NCBI GenBank assembly: GCA_009746045.1
Contig: RPFO01000117.1
Span: 1-64,000, forward strand
Length of the DNA: 64,000 nucleotides
Direction: 5' to 3'
Source of the DNA: Mesostigma viride
Lineage: Eukaryota > Streptophyta > Mesostigmatophyceae > Mesostigmatales > Mesostigmataceae
The notes under the pieces were generated by a model. The model saw only the letters and a list, made by a program, of their open reading frames with translations. It searched no databases and was not told where the DNA came from. A program made the translations under genes and the position numbers. Positions 23,201 through 35,269 of this stretch are shown here, piece after piece; positions within the stretch are counted from its first letter, which is position 1, and each line of letters begins with the position of its first letter.

Positions 23201-26200
23201 GCGGTGTATGTACGTGTGTGTGCAGCCGCCCTTGCGTGCGCGGTGTAGGTACGTGTGTGTGCAGCCGCCCCAAGCGTGCGCGGTGTGTGTACATGTGTGT
23301 GCAGTTGCCCCTTGCGTGCGCGGTGTGTGTACGTGTGTGTGCAGCCGCCCCTTGCGTGCGCGGTGGATGTACGTGTGTGTGCAGTTGCCCCTTGCGTGCG
23401 CGGTGGTTTTTCGTGTGTGTGCAGCCGGCCCTTGCGTGCGCGGTGTGTGTACATGTGAGTGCAGCTGCCCCAAGCGTGCGCGGTGTGTGTACATGTGTGT
23501 GCAGTTGCCCCTTGCGTGCGCGGTGGATGTACGTGTGTGTGCAGCCGCCCCTTGCGTGCGCGGTGGATGTACGTGTGTGTGCAGCCGCCCCAAGCGTGCG
23601 CGGTGTGTGTACGTGTGTGTGCAGTTGCCCCTTGCGTGCGCGGTGTGTGTACATGTGTGTGCAGTTGCCCCTTGCGTGCGCGGTGTATGTACATGTGTGT
23701 GCAGTTGCCCCTTGCGTGCGCGGTGTATGTACGTGTGTGTGCAGCCGCCCCTTGCGTGCGCGGTGTAGGTACGTGTGTGTGCAGCCGCCCCAAGCGTGCG
23801 CGGTGTGTGTACATGTGTGTGCAGTTGCCCCTTGCGTGCGCGGTGTGTGTACGTGTGTGTGCAGCCGCCCCTTGCGTGCGCGGTGGATGTACGTGTCTGT
23901 GCAGTTGCCCCTTGCGTGCGCGGTGGATGTACGTGTGTGTGCAGCCGCCCCTTGCGTGCGCGGTGTGTGTACATGTGAGTGCAGCTGCCCCAAGCGTGCG
24001 CGGTGTGTGTACATGTGTGTGCAGTTGCCCCTTGCGTGCGCGGTGGATGTACGTGTGTGTGCAGCCGCCCCTTGCGTGCGCGGTGGATGTACGTGTGTGT
24101 GCAGCCGCCCCAAGCGTGCGCGGTGTGTGTACGTGTGTGTGCAGTTGCCCCTTGCGTGCGCGGTGTGTGTACATGTGTGTGCAGTTGCCCCTTGCGTGCG
24201 CGGTGTATGTACGTGTGTGTGCAGCCGGCCCTTGCGTGCGCGGTGGATGTACGTGTGTGTGCAGCCGGCCCTTGCGTGCATGGTGTGTGTACGTGTGTGT
24301 GCAGCCGGCCCTTGCGTGCGCGGTGGATGTACATGTGTGTGCAGTCGCCCCTTGCGTGCGCGGTGTGTGTACATGTGAGTGCAGCTGCCCCAAGCGTGCG
24401 CGGTGTATGTACGTGTGTGTGCAGCCGCCCCGTGGTTGCGCGGTGTATGTACATGTGTGTGCAGTTGCCCCTTGCGTGCGCGGTGTATGTACGTGTGTGT
24501 GCAGCCGGCCCTTGCGTGCGCGGTGTAGGTACGTGTGTGTGCAGCCGCCCCAAGCGTGCGCGGTGTGTGTACATGTGTGTGCAGTTGCCCCTTGCGTGCG
24601 CGGTGTGTGTACGTGTGTGTGCAGCCGCCCCTTGCGTGCGCGGTGGATGTACGTGTGTGTGCAGTTGCCCCTTGCGTGCGCGGTGGATGTACGTGTGTGT
24701 GCAGCCGGCCCTTGCGTGCGCGGTGTATGTACATGTGAGTGCAGCTGCCCCAAGCGTGCGCGGTGTGTGTACATGTGTGTGCAGTTGCCCCTTGCGTGCG
24801 CGGTGGATGTACGTGTGTGTGCAGCCGCCCCTTGCGTGCGCGGTGTAGGTACGTGTGTGTGCAGCCGCCCCAAGCGTGCGCGGTGTGTGTACGTGTGTGT
24901 GCAGTTGCCCCTTGCGTGCGCGGTGTGTGTACATGTGTGTGCAGTTGCCCCTTGCGTGCGCGGTGTATGTACATGTGTGTGCAGTTGCCCCTTGCGTGCG
25001 CGGTGTATGTACGTGTGTGTGCAGCCGCCCCTTGCGTGCGCGGTGTAGGTACGTGTGTGTGCAGCCGCCCCAAGCGTGCGCGGTGTGTGTACATGTGTGT
25101 GCAGTTGCCCCTTGCGTGCGCGGTGTGTGTACGTGTGTGTGCAGCCGCCCCTTGCGTGCGCGGTGGATGTACGTGTGTGTGCAGTTGCCCCTTGCGTGCG
25201 CGGTGGTTTTTCGTGTGTGTGCAGCCGGCCCTTGCGTGCGCGGTGTGTGTACATGTGAGTGCAGCTGCCCCAAGCGTGCGCGGTGTGTGTACATGTGTGT
25301 GCAGTTGCCCCTTGCGTGCGCGGTGGATGTACGTGTGTGTGCAGCCGCCCCTTGCGTGCGCGGTGGATGTACGTGTGTGTGCAGCCGCCCCAAGCGTGCG
25401 CGGTGTGTGTACGTGTGTGTGCAGTTGCCCCTTGCGTGCGCGGTGTGTGTACATGTGTGTGCAGTTGCCCCTTGCGTGCGCGGTGTATGTACATGTGTGT
25501 GCAGTTGCCCCTTGCGTGCGCGGTGTATGTACGTGTGTGTGCAGCCGCCCCTTGCGTGCGCGGTGTAGGTACGTGTGTGTGCAGCCGCCCCAAGCGTGCG
25601 CGGTGTGTGTACATGTGTGTGCAGTTGCCCCTTGCGTGCGCGGTGTGTGTACGTGTGTGTGCAGCCGCCCCTTGCGTGCGCGGTGGATGTACGTGTGTGT
25701 GCAGTTGCCCCTTGCGTGCGCGGTGGATGTACGTGTGTGTGCAGCCGCCCCTTGCGTGCGCGGTGTGTGTACATGTGAGTGCAGCTGCCCCAAGCGTGCG
25801 CGGTGTGTGTACATGTGTGTGCAGTTGCCCCTTGCGTGCGCGGTGGATGTACGTGTGTGTGCAGCCGCCCCTTGCGTGCGCGGTGTAGGTACGTGGTTGT
25901 GCAGCCGCCCCAAGCGTGCGCGGTGTGTGTACGTGTGTGTGCAGTTGCCCCTTGCGTGCGCGGTGTGTGTACATGTGTGTGCAGTTGCCCCTTGCGTGCG
26001 CGGTGTATGTACGTGTGTGTGCAGCCGGCCCTTGCGTGCGCGGTGGATGTACGTGTGTGTGCAGCCGGCCCTTGCGTGCATGGTGTGTGTACGTGTGTGT
26101 GCAGCCGGCCCTTGCGTGCGCGGTGTATGTACGTGTGTGTGCAGCCGCCCCTTGCGTGCGCGGTGTAGGTACGTGTGTGTGCAGCCGCCCCAAGCGTGCG

Positions 26201-29200
26201 CGGTGTGTGTACATGTGAGTGCAGCTGCCCCAAGCGTGCGCGGTGTATGTACGTGTGTGTGCAGCCGCCCCGTGGTTGCGCGGTGTATGTACATGTGTGT
26301 GCAGTTGCCCCTTGCGTGCGCGGTGTATGTACGTGTGTGTGCAGCCGCCCCTTGCGTGCGCGGTGTATGTACGTGTGTGTGCAGCCGCCCCTTGCGTGCG
26401 CGGTGTAGGTACGTGTGTGTGCAGCCGCCCCAAGCGTGCGCGGTGTGTGTACGTGTGTGTGCATGCGGGCAATTGCGTGCATGGTGTGTGTACGTGTGTG
26501 TGCAGCCGCCCCTTGCGTGCGCGGTGTGTGTACGTGTGTGTGCACTCGCCCCTTGCGTGCGCGGTGGATGTACAGGTGTGTGCAGCCGCCCCTTGCGTGC
26601 ATGGTGTATGTACATGTGTGTGCTGCCGCCCCTTGCGTGCGCGGTGGATGTACATGTGTGTGCATCCGAACCTTGCGTGCATGGTGTGTGTACCTGTGCG
26701 TGAAGTCGCTCCTTGCGTGCATGGTGTGTGTACGTGTGTGTGCAGCCGCCCCTTGCGTGCATGGTGTATGTACATGTGAGTGCCGTTGCCCCTTGCGTGC
26801 GCGGTGTATGTACGTGTGTGTGCAGCCGTCCCTTAATTGCGTGCGCGGTGTGTGTACGTGTGTGTGCACTCGCCCCTTGCGTGCGCGGTGTATGTACGTG
26901 TGTGCAGCCGCCCCTTGCGTGCGCGGTGTATGCCAGTGTGTGTGCATGCCGGCCCTTGCGTGCAAGGTGTGTGTAAGTGTGTGTGCAGCCCCTTGCGTGC
27001 ATGGTGTATGTACGTGTGTGTGCAGCTGCCCCTTGCGTGCGCGGTGTGTGTACGTGTGTGTGCAGCCGCCCCGTGGTTGCGCGGTGTATGTACATGTGTG
27101 TGCAGTTGCCCCTTGCGTGCGCGGTGTATGTACGTGTGTGTGCAGCCGCCCCTTGCGTGCGCGGTGTAGGTACGTGTGTGTGCAGCCGCCCCAAGCGTGC
27201 GCGGTGTGTGTACATGTGTGTGCAGTTGCCCCTTGCGTGCGCGGTGTATGTACGTGTGTGTGCAGCCGCCCCGTGGTTGCGCGGTGTATGTACATGTGTG
27301 TGCAGTTGCCCCTTGCGTGCGCGGTGTATGTACGTGTGTGTGCAGCCGCCCCTTGCGTGCGCGGTGTAGGTACGTGTGTGTGCAGCCGCCCCAAGCGTGC
27401 GCGGTGTGTGTACATGTGTGTGCAGTTGCCCCTTGCGTGCGCGGTGTGTGTACGTGTGTGTGCAGCCGCCCCTTGCGTGCGCGGTGGATGTACGTGTGTG
27501 TGCAGTTGCCCCTTGCGTGCGCGGTGGTTTTTCGTGTGTGTGCAGCCGGCCCTTGCGTGCGCGGTGTGTGTACATGTGAGTGCAGCTGCCCCAAGCGTGC
27601 GCGGTGTGTGTACATGTGTGTGCAGTTGCCCCTTGCGTGCGCGGTGGATGTACGTGTGTGTGCAGCCGCCCCTTGCGTGCGCGGTGGATGTACGTGTGTG
27701 TGCAGCCGCCCCAAGCGTGCGCGGTGTGTGTACGTGTGTGTGCAGTTGCCCCTTGCGTGCGCGGTGTGTGTACATGTGTGTGCAGTTGCCCCTTGCGTGC
27801 GCGGTGTATGTACATGTGTGTGCAGTTGCCCCTTGCGTGCGCGGTGTATGTACGTGTGTGTGCAGCCGCCCCTTGCGTGCGCGGTGTAGGTACGTGTGTG
27901 TGCAGCCGCCCCAAGCGTGCGCGGTGTGTGTACATGTGTGTGCAGTTGCCCCTTGCGTGCGCGGTGTGTGTACGTGTGTGTGCAGCCGCCCCTTGCGTGC
28001 GCGGTGGATGTACGTGTGTGTGCAGTTGCCCCTTGCGTGCGCGGTGGATGTACGTGTGTGTGCAGCCGCCCCTTGCGTGCGCGGTGTGTGTACATGTGAG
28101 TGCAGCTGCCCCAAGCGTGCGCGGTGTGTGTACATGTGTGTGCAGTTGCCCCTTGCGTGCGCGGTGGATGTACGTGTGTGTGCAGCCGCCCCTTGCGTGC
28201 GCGGTGTAGGTACGTGTGTGTGCAGCCGCCCCAGGCGTGCGCGGTGTGTGTACGTGTGTGTGCAGTTGCCCCTTGCGTGCGCGGTGTGTGTACATGTGTG
28301 TGCAGTTGCCCCTTGCGTGCGCGGTGTATGTACGTGTGTGTGCAGCCGGCCCTTGCGTGCGCGGTGGATGTACGTGTGTGTGCAGCCGGCCCTTGCGTGC
28401 ATGGTGTGTGTACGTGTGTGTGCAGCCGGCCCTTGCGTGCGCGGTGGATGTACATGTGTGTGCAGTCGCCCCTTGCGTGCGCGGTGTGTGTACATGTGAG
28501 TGCAGCTGCCCCAAGCGTGCGCGGTGTATGTACGTGTGTGTGCAGCCGCCCCGTGGTTGCGCGGTGTATGTACATGTGTGTGCAGTTGCCCCTTGCGTGC
28601 GCGGTGTATGTACGTGTGTGTGCAGCCGGCCCTTGCGTGCGCGGTGTAGGTACGTGTGTGTGCAGCCGCCCCAAGCGTGCGCGGTGTGTGTACATGTGTG
28701 TGCAGTTGCCCCTTGCGTGCGCGGTGTGTGTACGTGTGTGTGCAGCCGCCCCTTGCGTGCGCGGTGGATGTACGTGTGTGTGCAGTTGCCCCTTGCGTGC
28801 GCGGTGGATGTACGTGTGTGTGCAGCCGGCCCTTGCGTGCGCGGTGTGTGTACATGTGAGTGCAGCTGCCCCAAGCGTGCGCGGTGTGTGTACATGTGTG
28901 TGCAGTTGCCCCTTGCGTGCGCGGTGGATGTACGTGTTTGTGCAGCCGCCCCTTGCGTGCGCGGTGTAGGTACGTGTGTGTGCAGCCGCCCCAAGCGTGC
29001 GCGGTGTGTGTACGTGTGTGTGCAGTTGCCCCTTGCGTGCGCGGTGTGTGTACATGTGTGTGCAGTTGCCCCTTGCGTGCGCGGTGTATGTACATGTGTG
29101 TGCAGTTGCCCCTTGCGTGCGCGGTGTATGTACGTGTGTGTGCAGCCGCCCCTTGCGTGCGCGGTGTAGGTACGTGTGTGTGCAGCCGCCCCAAGCGTGC

Positions 29201-30251
29201 GCGGTGTGTGTACATGTGTGTGCAGTTGCCCCTTGCGTGCGCGGTGTGTGTACGTGTGTGTGCAGCCGCCCCTTGCGTGCGCGGTGGATGTACGTGTGTG
29301 TGCAGTTGCCCCTTGCGTGCGCGGTGGATGTACGTGTGTGTGCAGCCGCCCCTTGCGTGCGCGGTGTGTGTACATGTGAGTGCAGCTGCCCCAAGCGTGC
29401 GCGGTGTGTGTACATGTGTGTGCAGTTGCCCCTTGCGTGCGCGGTGGATGTACGTGTGTGTGCAGCCGCCCCTTGCGTGCGCGGTGTAGGTACGTGTGTG
29501 TGCAGCCGCCCCAAGCGTGCGCGGTGTGTGTACGTGTGTGTGCAGTTGCCCCTTGCGTGCGCGGTGTGTGTACATGTGTGTGCAGTTGCCCCTTGCGTGC
29601 GCGGTGTATGTACGTGTGTGTGCAGCCGCCCCTTGCGTGCGCGGTGTAGGTACGTGTGTGTGCAGCTGCCCCAAGCGTGCGCGGTGTGTGTACATGTGTG
29701 TGCAGTTGCCCCTTGCGTGCGCGGTGGACGTACGTGTGTGTGCATGCCGGCAATTGCGTGCATGGTGTGTGTACGTGTGTGTGCAGCCGCCCCTTGCGTG
29801 CGCGGTGTGTGTACGTGTGTGTGCATGCCGGCAATTGCGTGCATGGTGTGTGTACGTGTGTGTGCAGCCGGCCCTTGCGTGCGCGGTGTGTGTACATGTG
29901 AGTGCAGCTGCCCCAAGCGTGCGCGGTGTGTGTACATGTGTGTGCAGTTGCCCCTTGCGTGCGCGGTGGATGTACGTGTGTGTGCATGCCGGCAATTGCG
30001 TGCATGGTGTGTGTACGTGTGTGTGCAGCCGCCCCTTGCGTGCGCGGTGTGTGTACGTGTGTGTGCACTCGCCCCTTGCGTGCGCGGTGGATGTACATGT
30101 GTGTGCAGCCGCCCCTTGCGTGCATGGTGTATGTACATGTGCTTGCACTCGCCCCTTGCGTGCGCGGTGGATGTACATGTGTGTGCAGCCGAACCTTGCG
30201 TGCATGGTGTGTGTACCTGTGCGTGAAGTCGCTCCTTGCGTGCATGGTGTG
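11278..30251. repeat. 40-bp satellite, block 2 with higher-order structure
   Basis: The largest satellite block, about 475 monomers. Diagnostic variants recur at fixed steps of 520 bp (13 monomers) and 760 bp (19 monomers): for example the CCAAGCG-containing segment starts at 11918/12438, 14399/14919, 23255/23775, 24535/25055/25575 and 27376/27896. The step 23255-24535 and the step 27376-28656 are both 1280 bp. One monomer at 15250 has lost one C, giving 1279 bp in the third instance. 17730-20100 repeats 5455-7800 of block 1. Minus-strand open frames reach 3315 codons here (20298-30245) only because the monomer lacks stops. The block is cut at its right edge by a half-palindrome. Confidence 0.95.
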
Positions 30252-30357
30252 AGTTACGTTAAACAGTGCCGGAACCTTTTGCCGCCTGAGGCAAATCGGG
30301 CCGGAACACTATTTTGCCCGGAATAACCACTTCCGAGCACCCAAGTTAATTCGGCCG
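30252..30357. mobile_element. H1 left half-palindrome fused to retroelement copy 1
   Basis: The left 103-bp arm of H1 is present with a few substitutions (AAACAGTG for AAATAGTG, GGGCCGGAACAC for GGTCCGTAACAC), plus CCG of the centre. At 30357-30358 it passes into the integrase region of the retroelement. The right arm and right target duplication are missing, so the junction arose by breakage at or near the palindrome centre. Confidence 0.85.
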
Positions 30358-30885
30358 ACAATGCTGGCAGTGGGATCTGACCACCTGGCATGCACGTCTG
30401 AGTGCTGCCCCCCCTATTGCTGCTGCCACCACCTCTGCACTCACTTCATGCCCATAAAGGAAATGCAACTGCAAAGCAAGCTCCTGTAAACTGATCTGAG
30501 CATCCTCTGCTGGGGACACTCTGCACACCTTGGGAACCATAGATGTGAAGGTTGGTTTAGAGACATAATCTTCTGAAACCAGCTGTAGCACCTTTCCAGA
30601 ACTGCTCACTGCTCTGACAGTGGGGCATGCAGAAGAAGAAGGTGAAGCAGGCACACTCAAGCCAGCATGAGAGGGAGACTCACACTTCTTGCCGTAAGGA
30701 GGCCGCTTGCAGTCCTTGGGGTCACCGTGGGGCGGCCCGTGGCACTTGTGGCACAGGACGTCCAAATGCCCCAGCTCGTCCACGTTCTTGCGGCAGGTGG
30801 GCCGCAGGTGGTACTTCATGCCACAGCGGGTGCACCGCTGAGAAGACTTGTCCTCCTTGTCCTGCTTCTTGTTGTTGTTGTTGTT

Positions 30886-30933
<48 letters not shown>

Positions 30934-33612
30934 ACTGTTGTTGTTGTTGTTGCTGGAGCTGCCCCCCTTGGAGGGAGACTGCCCCTTACCCTTGCCCTTG
31001 CCCCAGCCCCTGCCCTTGCCCTTGCCCTTGCCCTTGCCCTTGCCCTTGCCCTTAAACATTTGTCCCAGCAGGGACTTGACTTCTGCCATAGTGACAGGTC
31101 TCTTGCTCCTGTCTTCCCTCTCCCTATCCTCCTCCTCCCTCTCTTCCCCCCTGACCCTCTTTACAGAGGTGCCCATGGCCCCCTGGCTAAGGGGAGCCAA
31201 GGCCAGCTTGATATAATCCAATGCCTCCTTCATGTCCTCCCAGTATTTTGCCATTCCTGTTGCAAGCATGGCGTAGGTGTTTTTGTCAAGTTTGAGTTTC
31301 TCAAGGAAGGAACGCAGCAAGAACTTGTGATCTAGCTGCTGGACATCAGGACGTGCTTTGATGGCTAGCTCATATTTCTTTGTCTCAGCCACATAGTCCA
31401 CTGATGTGACCCTGTATTCCTCTACCCACCTGAATGCCCCATAGATGTCCACAGATGAGGGGGTGGAGAGGAGGTCAGTTAGCTCCTTCATGAAAGCCTC
31501 CCAAACTGCCCTAGCCTGCGTGTCCTGCCACTTGGGATACCTACGCTGGAAGACAAGAATGAGATTCTGAATCTGAGAAGAGGACTGATGGTAAAAATCC
31601 CCCTGCATGAGAGATCCAAACCAATTCTTGACATTCAGTTCCTCCCTAGCCAGCTGCAGAGAGAGAAGTGCATGATTCCCCTGCTCCCTAGTATACCCCT
31701 CAGGCAGCCCCCTGACATTAATCCTATCCACAGGACGGTTTTCATTGTAAGTGGGTAGCCTAGAGGGGGATGCAGGGGGAGAGGGAGAAGATGGTGTTGC
31801 TGCTGCAGCATTCACAGGAGAGACCTGCTGAGAGGGAAGTGCTACTTGAGTGAGCTGAGCAGGATGGGCAAACATGGGCTGTGTAGGAGGGTTAGACAAC
31901 ATAGGGGTGGGCTGGTTGGGGGTGTGAGTGTGTGTCACTTCCCGCCTCCTGCTGCGGGCCTCCTCCCAATCATGGAAGGTGGGAGAGAGGGACACGTCAT
32001 CGTCAGTAGGGTTAGTAAGATTGTGATGCAACCAGGTAGGCAGAGTTAGCCACCTACCCGCCCCTCTCAGGATGGCGTTGTGTAGGAGCTCCAGCAAACG
32101 CACCAGACGCACCCTGCTGCCCTGCACCCTCCTCCCTGAGAGGAGAGCCTGCAGGGCAGGCAGCAGGTCGTCGCACACCCTGCGTGTGCCCTCTTGGAGG
32201 TTGGGTAGGCCCAGGATGTGCGTGATGATTGCACACACCAGGCTGCCCGCCTCCGCGACATGCATCTGCTGGCTCCTGTCGGCCAGCCCACGGAAGGAGG
32301 CTGTGGCTGTCTGTATGGCACGCCACACGGCCTCATCACGCAGGGTGATGAAGTCGCGACCTTGCAGGTCGCCCTCCAGCAGTGCTGGTTGCTGCCCAGC
32401 TGCGGTGGGACCCTGGGGCCCCTCCGGCCCTGCCAGGGACTTGTCCTTGGTGCGACTAGAGGGGGCCTGCCCCCCAGAGCCGCTGGAGGTGCCCGTGACA
32501 CCCTCCATGGGGGCTGCATCCCCCGCCAGCGCCGGAGGCGCCGGCGTCGCTGCCGGGGTCCCTGCGACCCCGGGCGCTTGTGTCGCCGCCGGGGTCCCTG
32601 CGACCCCGGTGGCCTCCTCAGCCACCTGGCCCCCCACGCGGGGCGGGGGAGCCTGCGGCTGAGGTTGGACCCTCTGACCTGCCAGAGGGTCCTGGGTGGC
32701 TTCACCACCCATGGGCGTGTTGGGGGCGTCTGCCGCCCCGCGCCCCGTCGCAGGCGGCATCGCAGCCGCCTCACGCCTATCCGGGCCCCAGCCAACTGGC
32801 GTGACTTGGGGCCACGCTGGCAACGGAGTCAGCGCGATCTCTGGTCTGGAGACCACGCGCAGCGCCTCTCTCTGGCGCTGCCTGGACGCCCACTGATCAA
32901 CAGTGCCGGGGTTGTGCCGCGGCCGATTGGCGAAACAGTACAGCCAAACCGCCACCTGAACCAGTGGGATCTGCATCCTAAGACGCCCCTCGATCAGCGA
33001 GTGCACCCGATGAACCTCTATCGCATGTATCTGCTCATCTGGAAGCAACTGAAAACGATCGAGCAAGATCCGGCCGTTCACCGCAATGAACGCCGGGATG
33101 TCGTCCTCCCCAAGGGGGAGAAGATGGGGTGGGCGCCCGAACATGACCGGGGGCGGAACATGTTCCCCATACCGGTCAATGTCCATGGTGGCCATCTGTC
33201 GGCCCACGGAAAGGTTGCCAGACGTCGCAGGTGTCTGCGACGAAAGCTCAAGCGAAGGCCGAAGCCTCGCAGGCGGCACCTCGCCATCCTCCTCGGAGGA
33301 ATCACTCCGCTCACGACCCCCGTCACCTGCGACGGGTGAACGTCGTGCCCGGGGGACCTGCCCCCCAGGTGCCATGGCGGACAAACCGCCAGTGGCAAAC
33401 GGCCGCCCGCTCGCCATCCCCCGGGCGCCGGGCCCCACCTGCGGGCCCCGACGCCTGGGTTGGTCAGCGACCACCGTGCGGAAGGGGACGTTGGGCGTCA
33501 CCCTCGCATCGGTGGTGGAGGGCGTGCCCTCCGGCGAAAGGCGGGGTGAGGTGCGCCTGGCAGGCGCCTTCCCCTTGTTGTTGTTGCCGTTGTTGCCGTT
33601 GTTGGACGCCAT
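30346..33612 (-). CDS. gag: Retroelement gag with zinc knuckles, fused to start of integrase (truncated)
   Basis: An open frame of 1088 residues when started at the ATG at 33612 (context ATATGG, first residues MASNNGNNG). The frame is open further upstream, but this ATG sits just inside the leader after the LTR. Order: Pro/Ala/Gly/Arg-rich basic N-terminus; a helical gag core that includes WFGSLMQGDFYHQ and LLRSFLEKLKLDKNTYAML; a (GK)n basic tract; a long poly-Asn tract; a CCHC zinc knuckle CX2CX4HX4C (residues 927-940, bases 30793-30834); a second CX2CX4HX5C knuckle; then the integrase HHCC zinc region (LHFLYGH, HCQHC). No stop separates gag from integrase, so they are one polyprotein. The frame ends at 30346 only because the element is broken by the half-palindrome. 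Gag packages element RNA into virus-like particles. Confidence 0.8.
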
Positions 33613-33654
33613 ATCTTTTTTTTTGCTTAAAAAAATATCGAACTTTTCAGTCCA
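33613..33654 (-). other. Retroelement leader with candidate primer-binding site
   Basis: Directly after the LTR end (CATCCAACT on the minus strand) comes TGGACTGAAAAG. It starts with TGG, as expected for a site complementary to the CCA end of a primer tRNA. I cannot name the tRNA. An A/T-rich stretch follows up to the gag ATG. Confidence 0.45.
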
Positions 33655-34093
33655 AGTTGGATGGAGACTAGGGACGACGAACAACTGCGAAAGCTGAGAG
33701 CGAATGATGATTGTATTACAATAATACAATGAGAGAGAGATGAAAGCTGAGGGCTCAGAATGGAACTGGGCAGACTCGGGTGCTGTGGCACTCCCCAGTG
33801 CTACGCCTATATGCCTATGGCGGTGCTACCTGCAGCACACGACCAGTGGACAAGTGTACACTGCAATGCCATGCGACCACGTCACTAGCATCCAGCTAAG
33901 ACTCGGCCCGTCAGGCCCGGCTACACCGGACCTGGCGGGTCGAGCTAGCACCTAGGAACAGTCTGGCACTAACCGCACATCTGTCCACATGACACCTCAG
34001 TACCGTACACCCTGCCGTACTGTACTGAGGTGTCCCGCTCAGCCGCGGTAGGCAATACGCGGCGCGCAGGCCGGAAATCCGTGTGTCAGCCTA
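33655..34093 (-). repeat. 5' LTR of copy 1 (439 of 455 bp)
   Basis: Near-identical to the LTRs at 42089-42543 and 56765-57219, but missing the outermost 16 bp (AGTTAGATGAGATGCT on the element strand). It contains a 44-base inverted repeat at 33991-34034 (GACACCTCAGTAC paired with GTACTGAGGTGTC) and a second one near the inner end around ATTGTATT/AATACAAT. Confidence 0.85.
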
Positions 34094-35269
34094 CAGTACC
34101 AACCCGCGGTAACGCAACTAGTTACGCAACAATGGTACTTTCCACGGCGACCGATCGAATGTTTGTTGCGTAACTACCAAGGACCGATACGGCCCAAAGT
34201 GGTGGCGAATTTCGTACTTGAAGTTCCGCACGAGACAGACTGACTGACTTGTTACGAGCTGACCACCGGCCCAACACGTAATGTACCTACAGAAGTACAG
34301 AACGTAAAAGGGGCCTGGCTGTGTAGTGTATACGTGCGAAGGTGGCCATGGCGGTGCGCGTTCCATGAAAACTTGCCTAATTTGTCGGCCGAAATGCAAA
34401 AAAGTTATGGAGATCGATGCTGTATGAAAGATACTCCAAAAGATGTTTTGTTGACGAAATATGCATTAGGTATGAAAGACCGCTGCCCTTCTTTAACCCA
34501 CGGTTTGCGAGGGGGTCTGATTCGCAAATCTGGCCGCGATGAATATATTAGATTGGCTTCTTGCCAGAGTGATAGCCAAGATTCCTGGTATTGAACGACG
34601 CAGAAGGGAGGGGTTTAAAGTGAGGAAATAGGAATCAAGCGAATTAGCTTTGATTTGTGGCCATTTCCGGTTTCCTTCGGAGGTAAAGTAAGCAGGCCTG
34701 CGCGAAGCGCATTCCAGCCTGCCATGGTTAACTCGCTTTCCTCGCGTGCCAGGCAGGTAATCAGGCCTGCTGCGGAAGGCTCTTTTTCTGCACCTCATCT
34801 ACCAATCTGTTTGCGCTTGAACAGTCCGTTATGGCTTGGTTTTAGCGTCATCTCCGGGATGTTCTTACCGTTTTGTTCGCCGTTTTGTTTCCTCGCCAAA
34901 TTTCCCGCAGCTTTTGCTATTTTGACTAACGTTTCCGGTGGCGTGCTTGTAAGATTGTCGAGAACTGGCCAGGAAGACATTGATTTTGCTGCACGTGCTT
35001 CATTTATTTTTTAAAGTTTGTATTAGAGAGTCTATATTGCGTAGTCAGGAAACCGACCTGACCTGCCTGGTGGCGGCGTCCTTGTTCCAAGAAGCGTGCA
35101 AAAGACTGGTCAGTTTCTAGGCGTTATTGCTGTTATTAACGGCATTGCTACATTTTAATCAGATTTTACTTTTCTCAGCATGCCATCTGCAAATTTTGTG
35201 GTCCATGCCTTACATGCATTCAGGCGTGCTGAATGCCTTGTAATCCATAAGCCCCGTGCTTTGTGGATG
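34094..35269. other. No recognisable gene
   Basis: Unique-looking DNA between retroelement copy 1 and the minisatellite. Open frames such as 34655-35014 (119 codons, plus) and 34493-34798 (minus) match nothing I recognise and overlap each other on opposite strands. A small inverted-repeat element (34120-34175) is listed separately. Confidence 0.4.
34120..34175. repeat. 56-bp inverted-repeat element with AGTTA/TAACT ends
   Basis: AGTTACGCAACAA at 34120-34132 is perfectly inverted at 34163-34175 (TTGTTGCGTAACT), leaving a 30-base centre. The ends share the AGTTACG/CGTAACT terminus of the H1 palindromes. The 5-bp flanks (CAACT and ACCAA) do not match, so no target duplication supports mobility. 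Confidence 0.55.

Larger units (their letters stand above)
30357..34093 (-). mobile_element. Ty1/copia-type retroelement, copy 1 (3'-truncated)
   Basis: Minus-strand element piece: LTR 34093-33655, leader, gag from 33612, and the start of integrase up to 30357, where it meets the half-palindrome. The RT, protease and 3' LTR are absent. The LTR outer edge has lost 16 bp compared with the other LTRs and joins unrelated DNA at 34094. Its gag frame is the best preserved of the three copies. Confidence 0.85.

Noticed and set aside
20298-30245. Open frame of 3315 codons on the minus strand, and dozens of other frames of 200-2900 codons across the satellite
   Set aside because: The 40-bp monomer has no stop in any frame, so any run of it is open. 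Monomer length is not divisible by three, all six frames are affected, and variants do not respect codons.
30627-31335. Plus-strand Cys-rich, Leu-rich and Val-rich frames opposite gag (also at 39083-39779 and 61779-62472)
   Set aside because: They are the antisense of the poly-Asn and (GK)n tracts of gag.
32218-33339. 373-codon Arg/Pro-rich plus-strand frame opposite gag
   Set aside because: Shadow of the GC-rich gag N-terminus; the antisense frame has clear retroelement homology and zinc knuckles.
34493-35014. Possible genes at 34655-35014 (plus) and 34493-34798 or 34795-34980 (minus)
   Set aside because: Mutually overlapping on opposite strands, short, no recognisable motifs.
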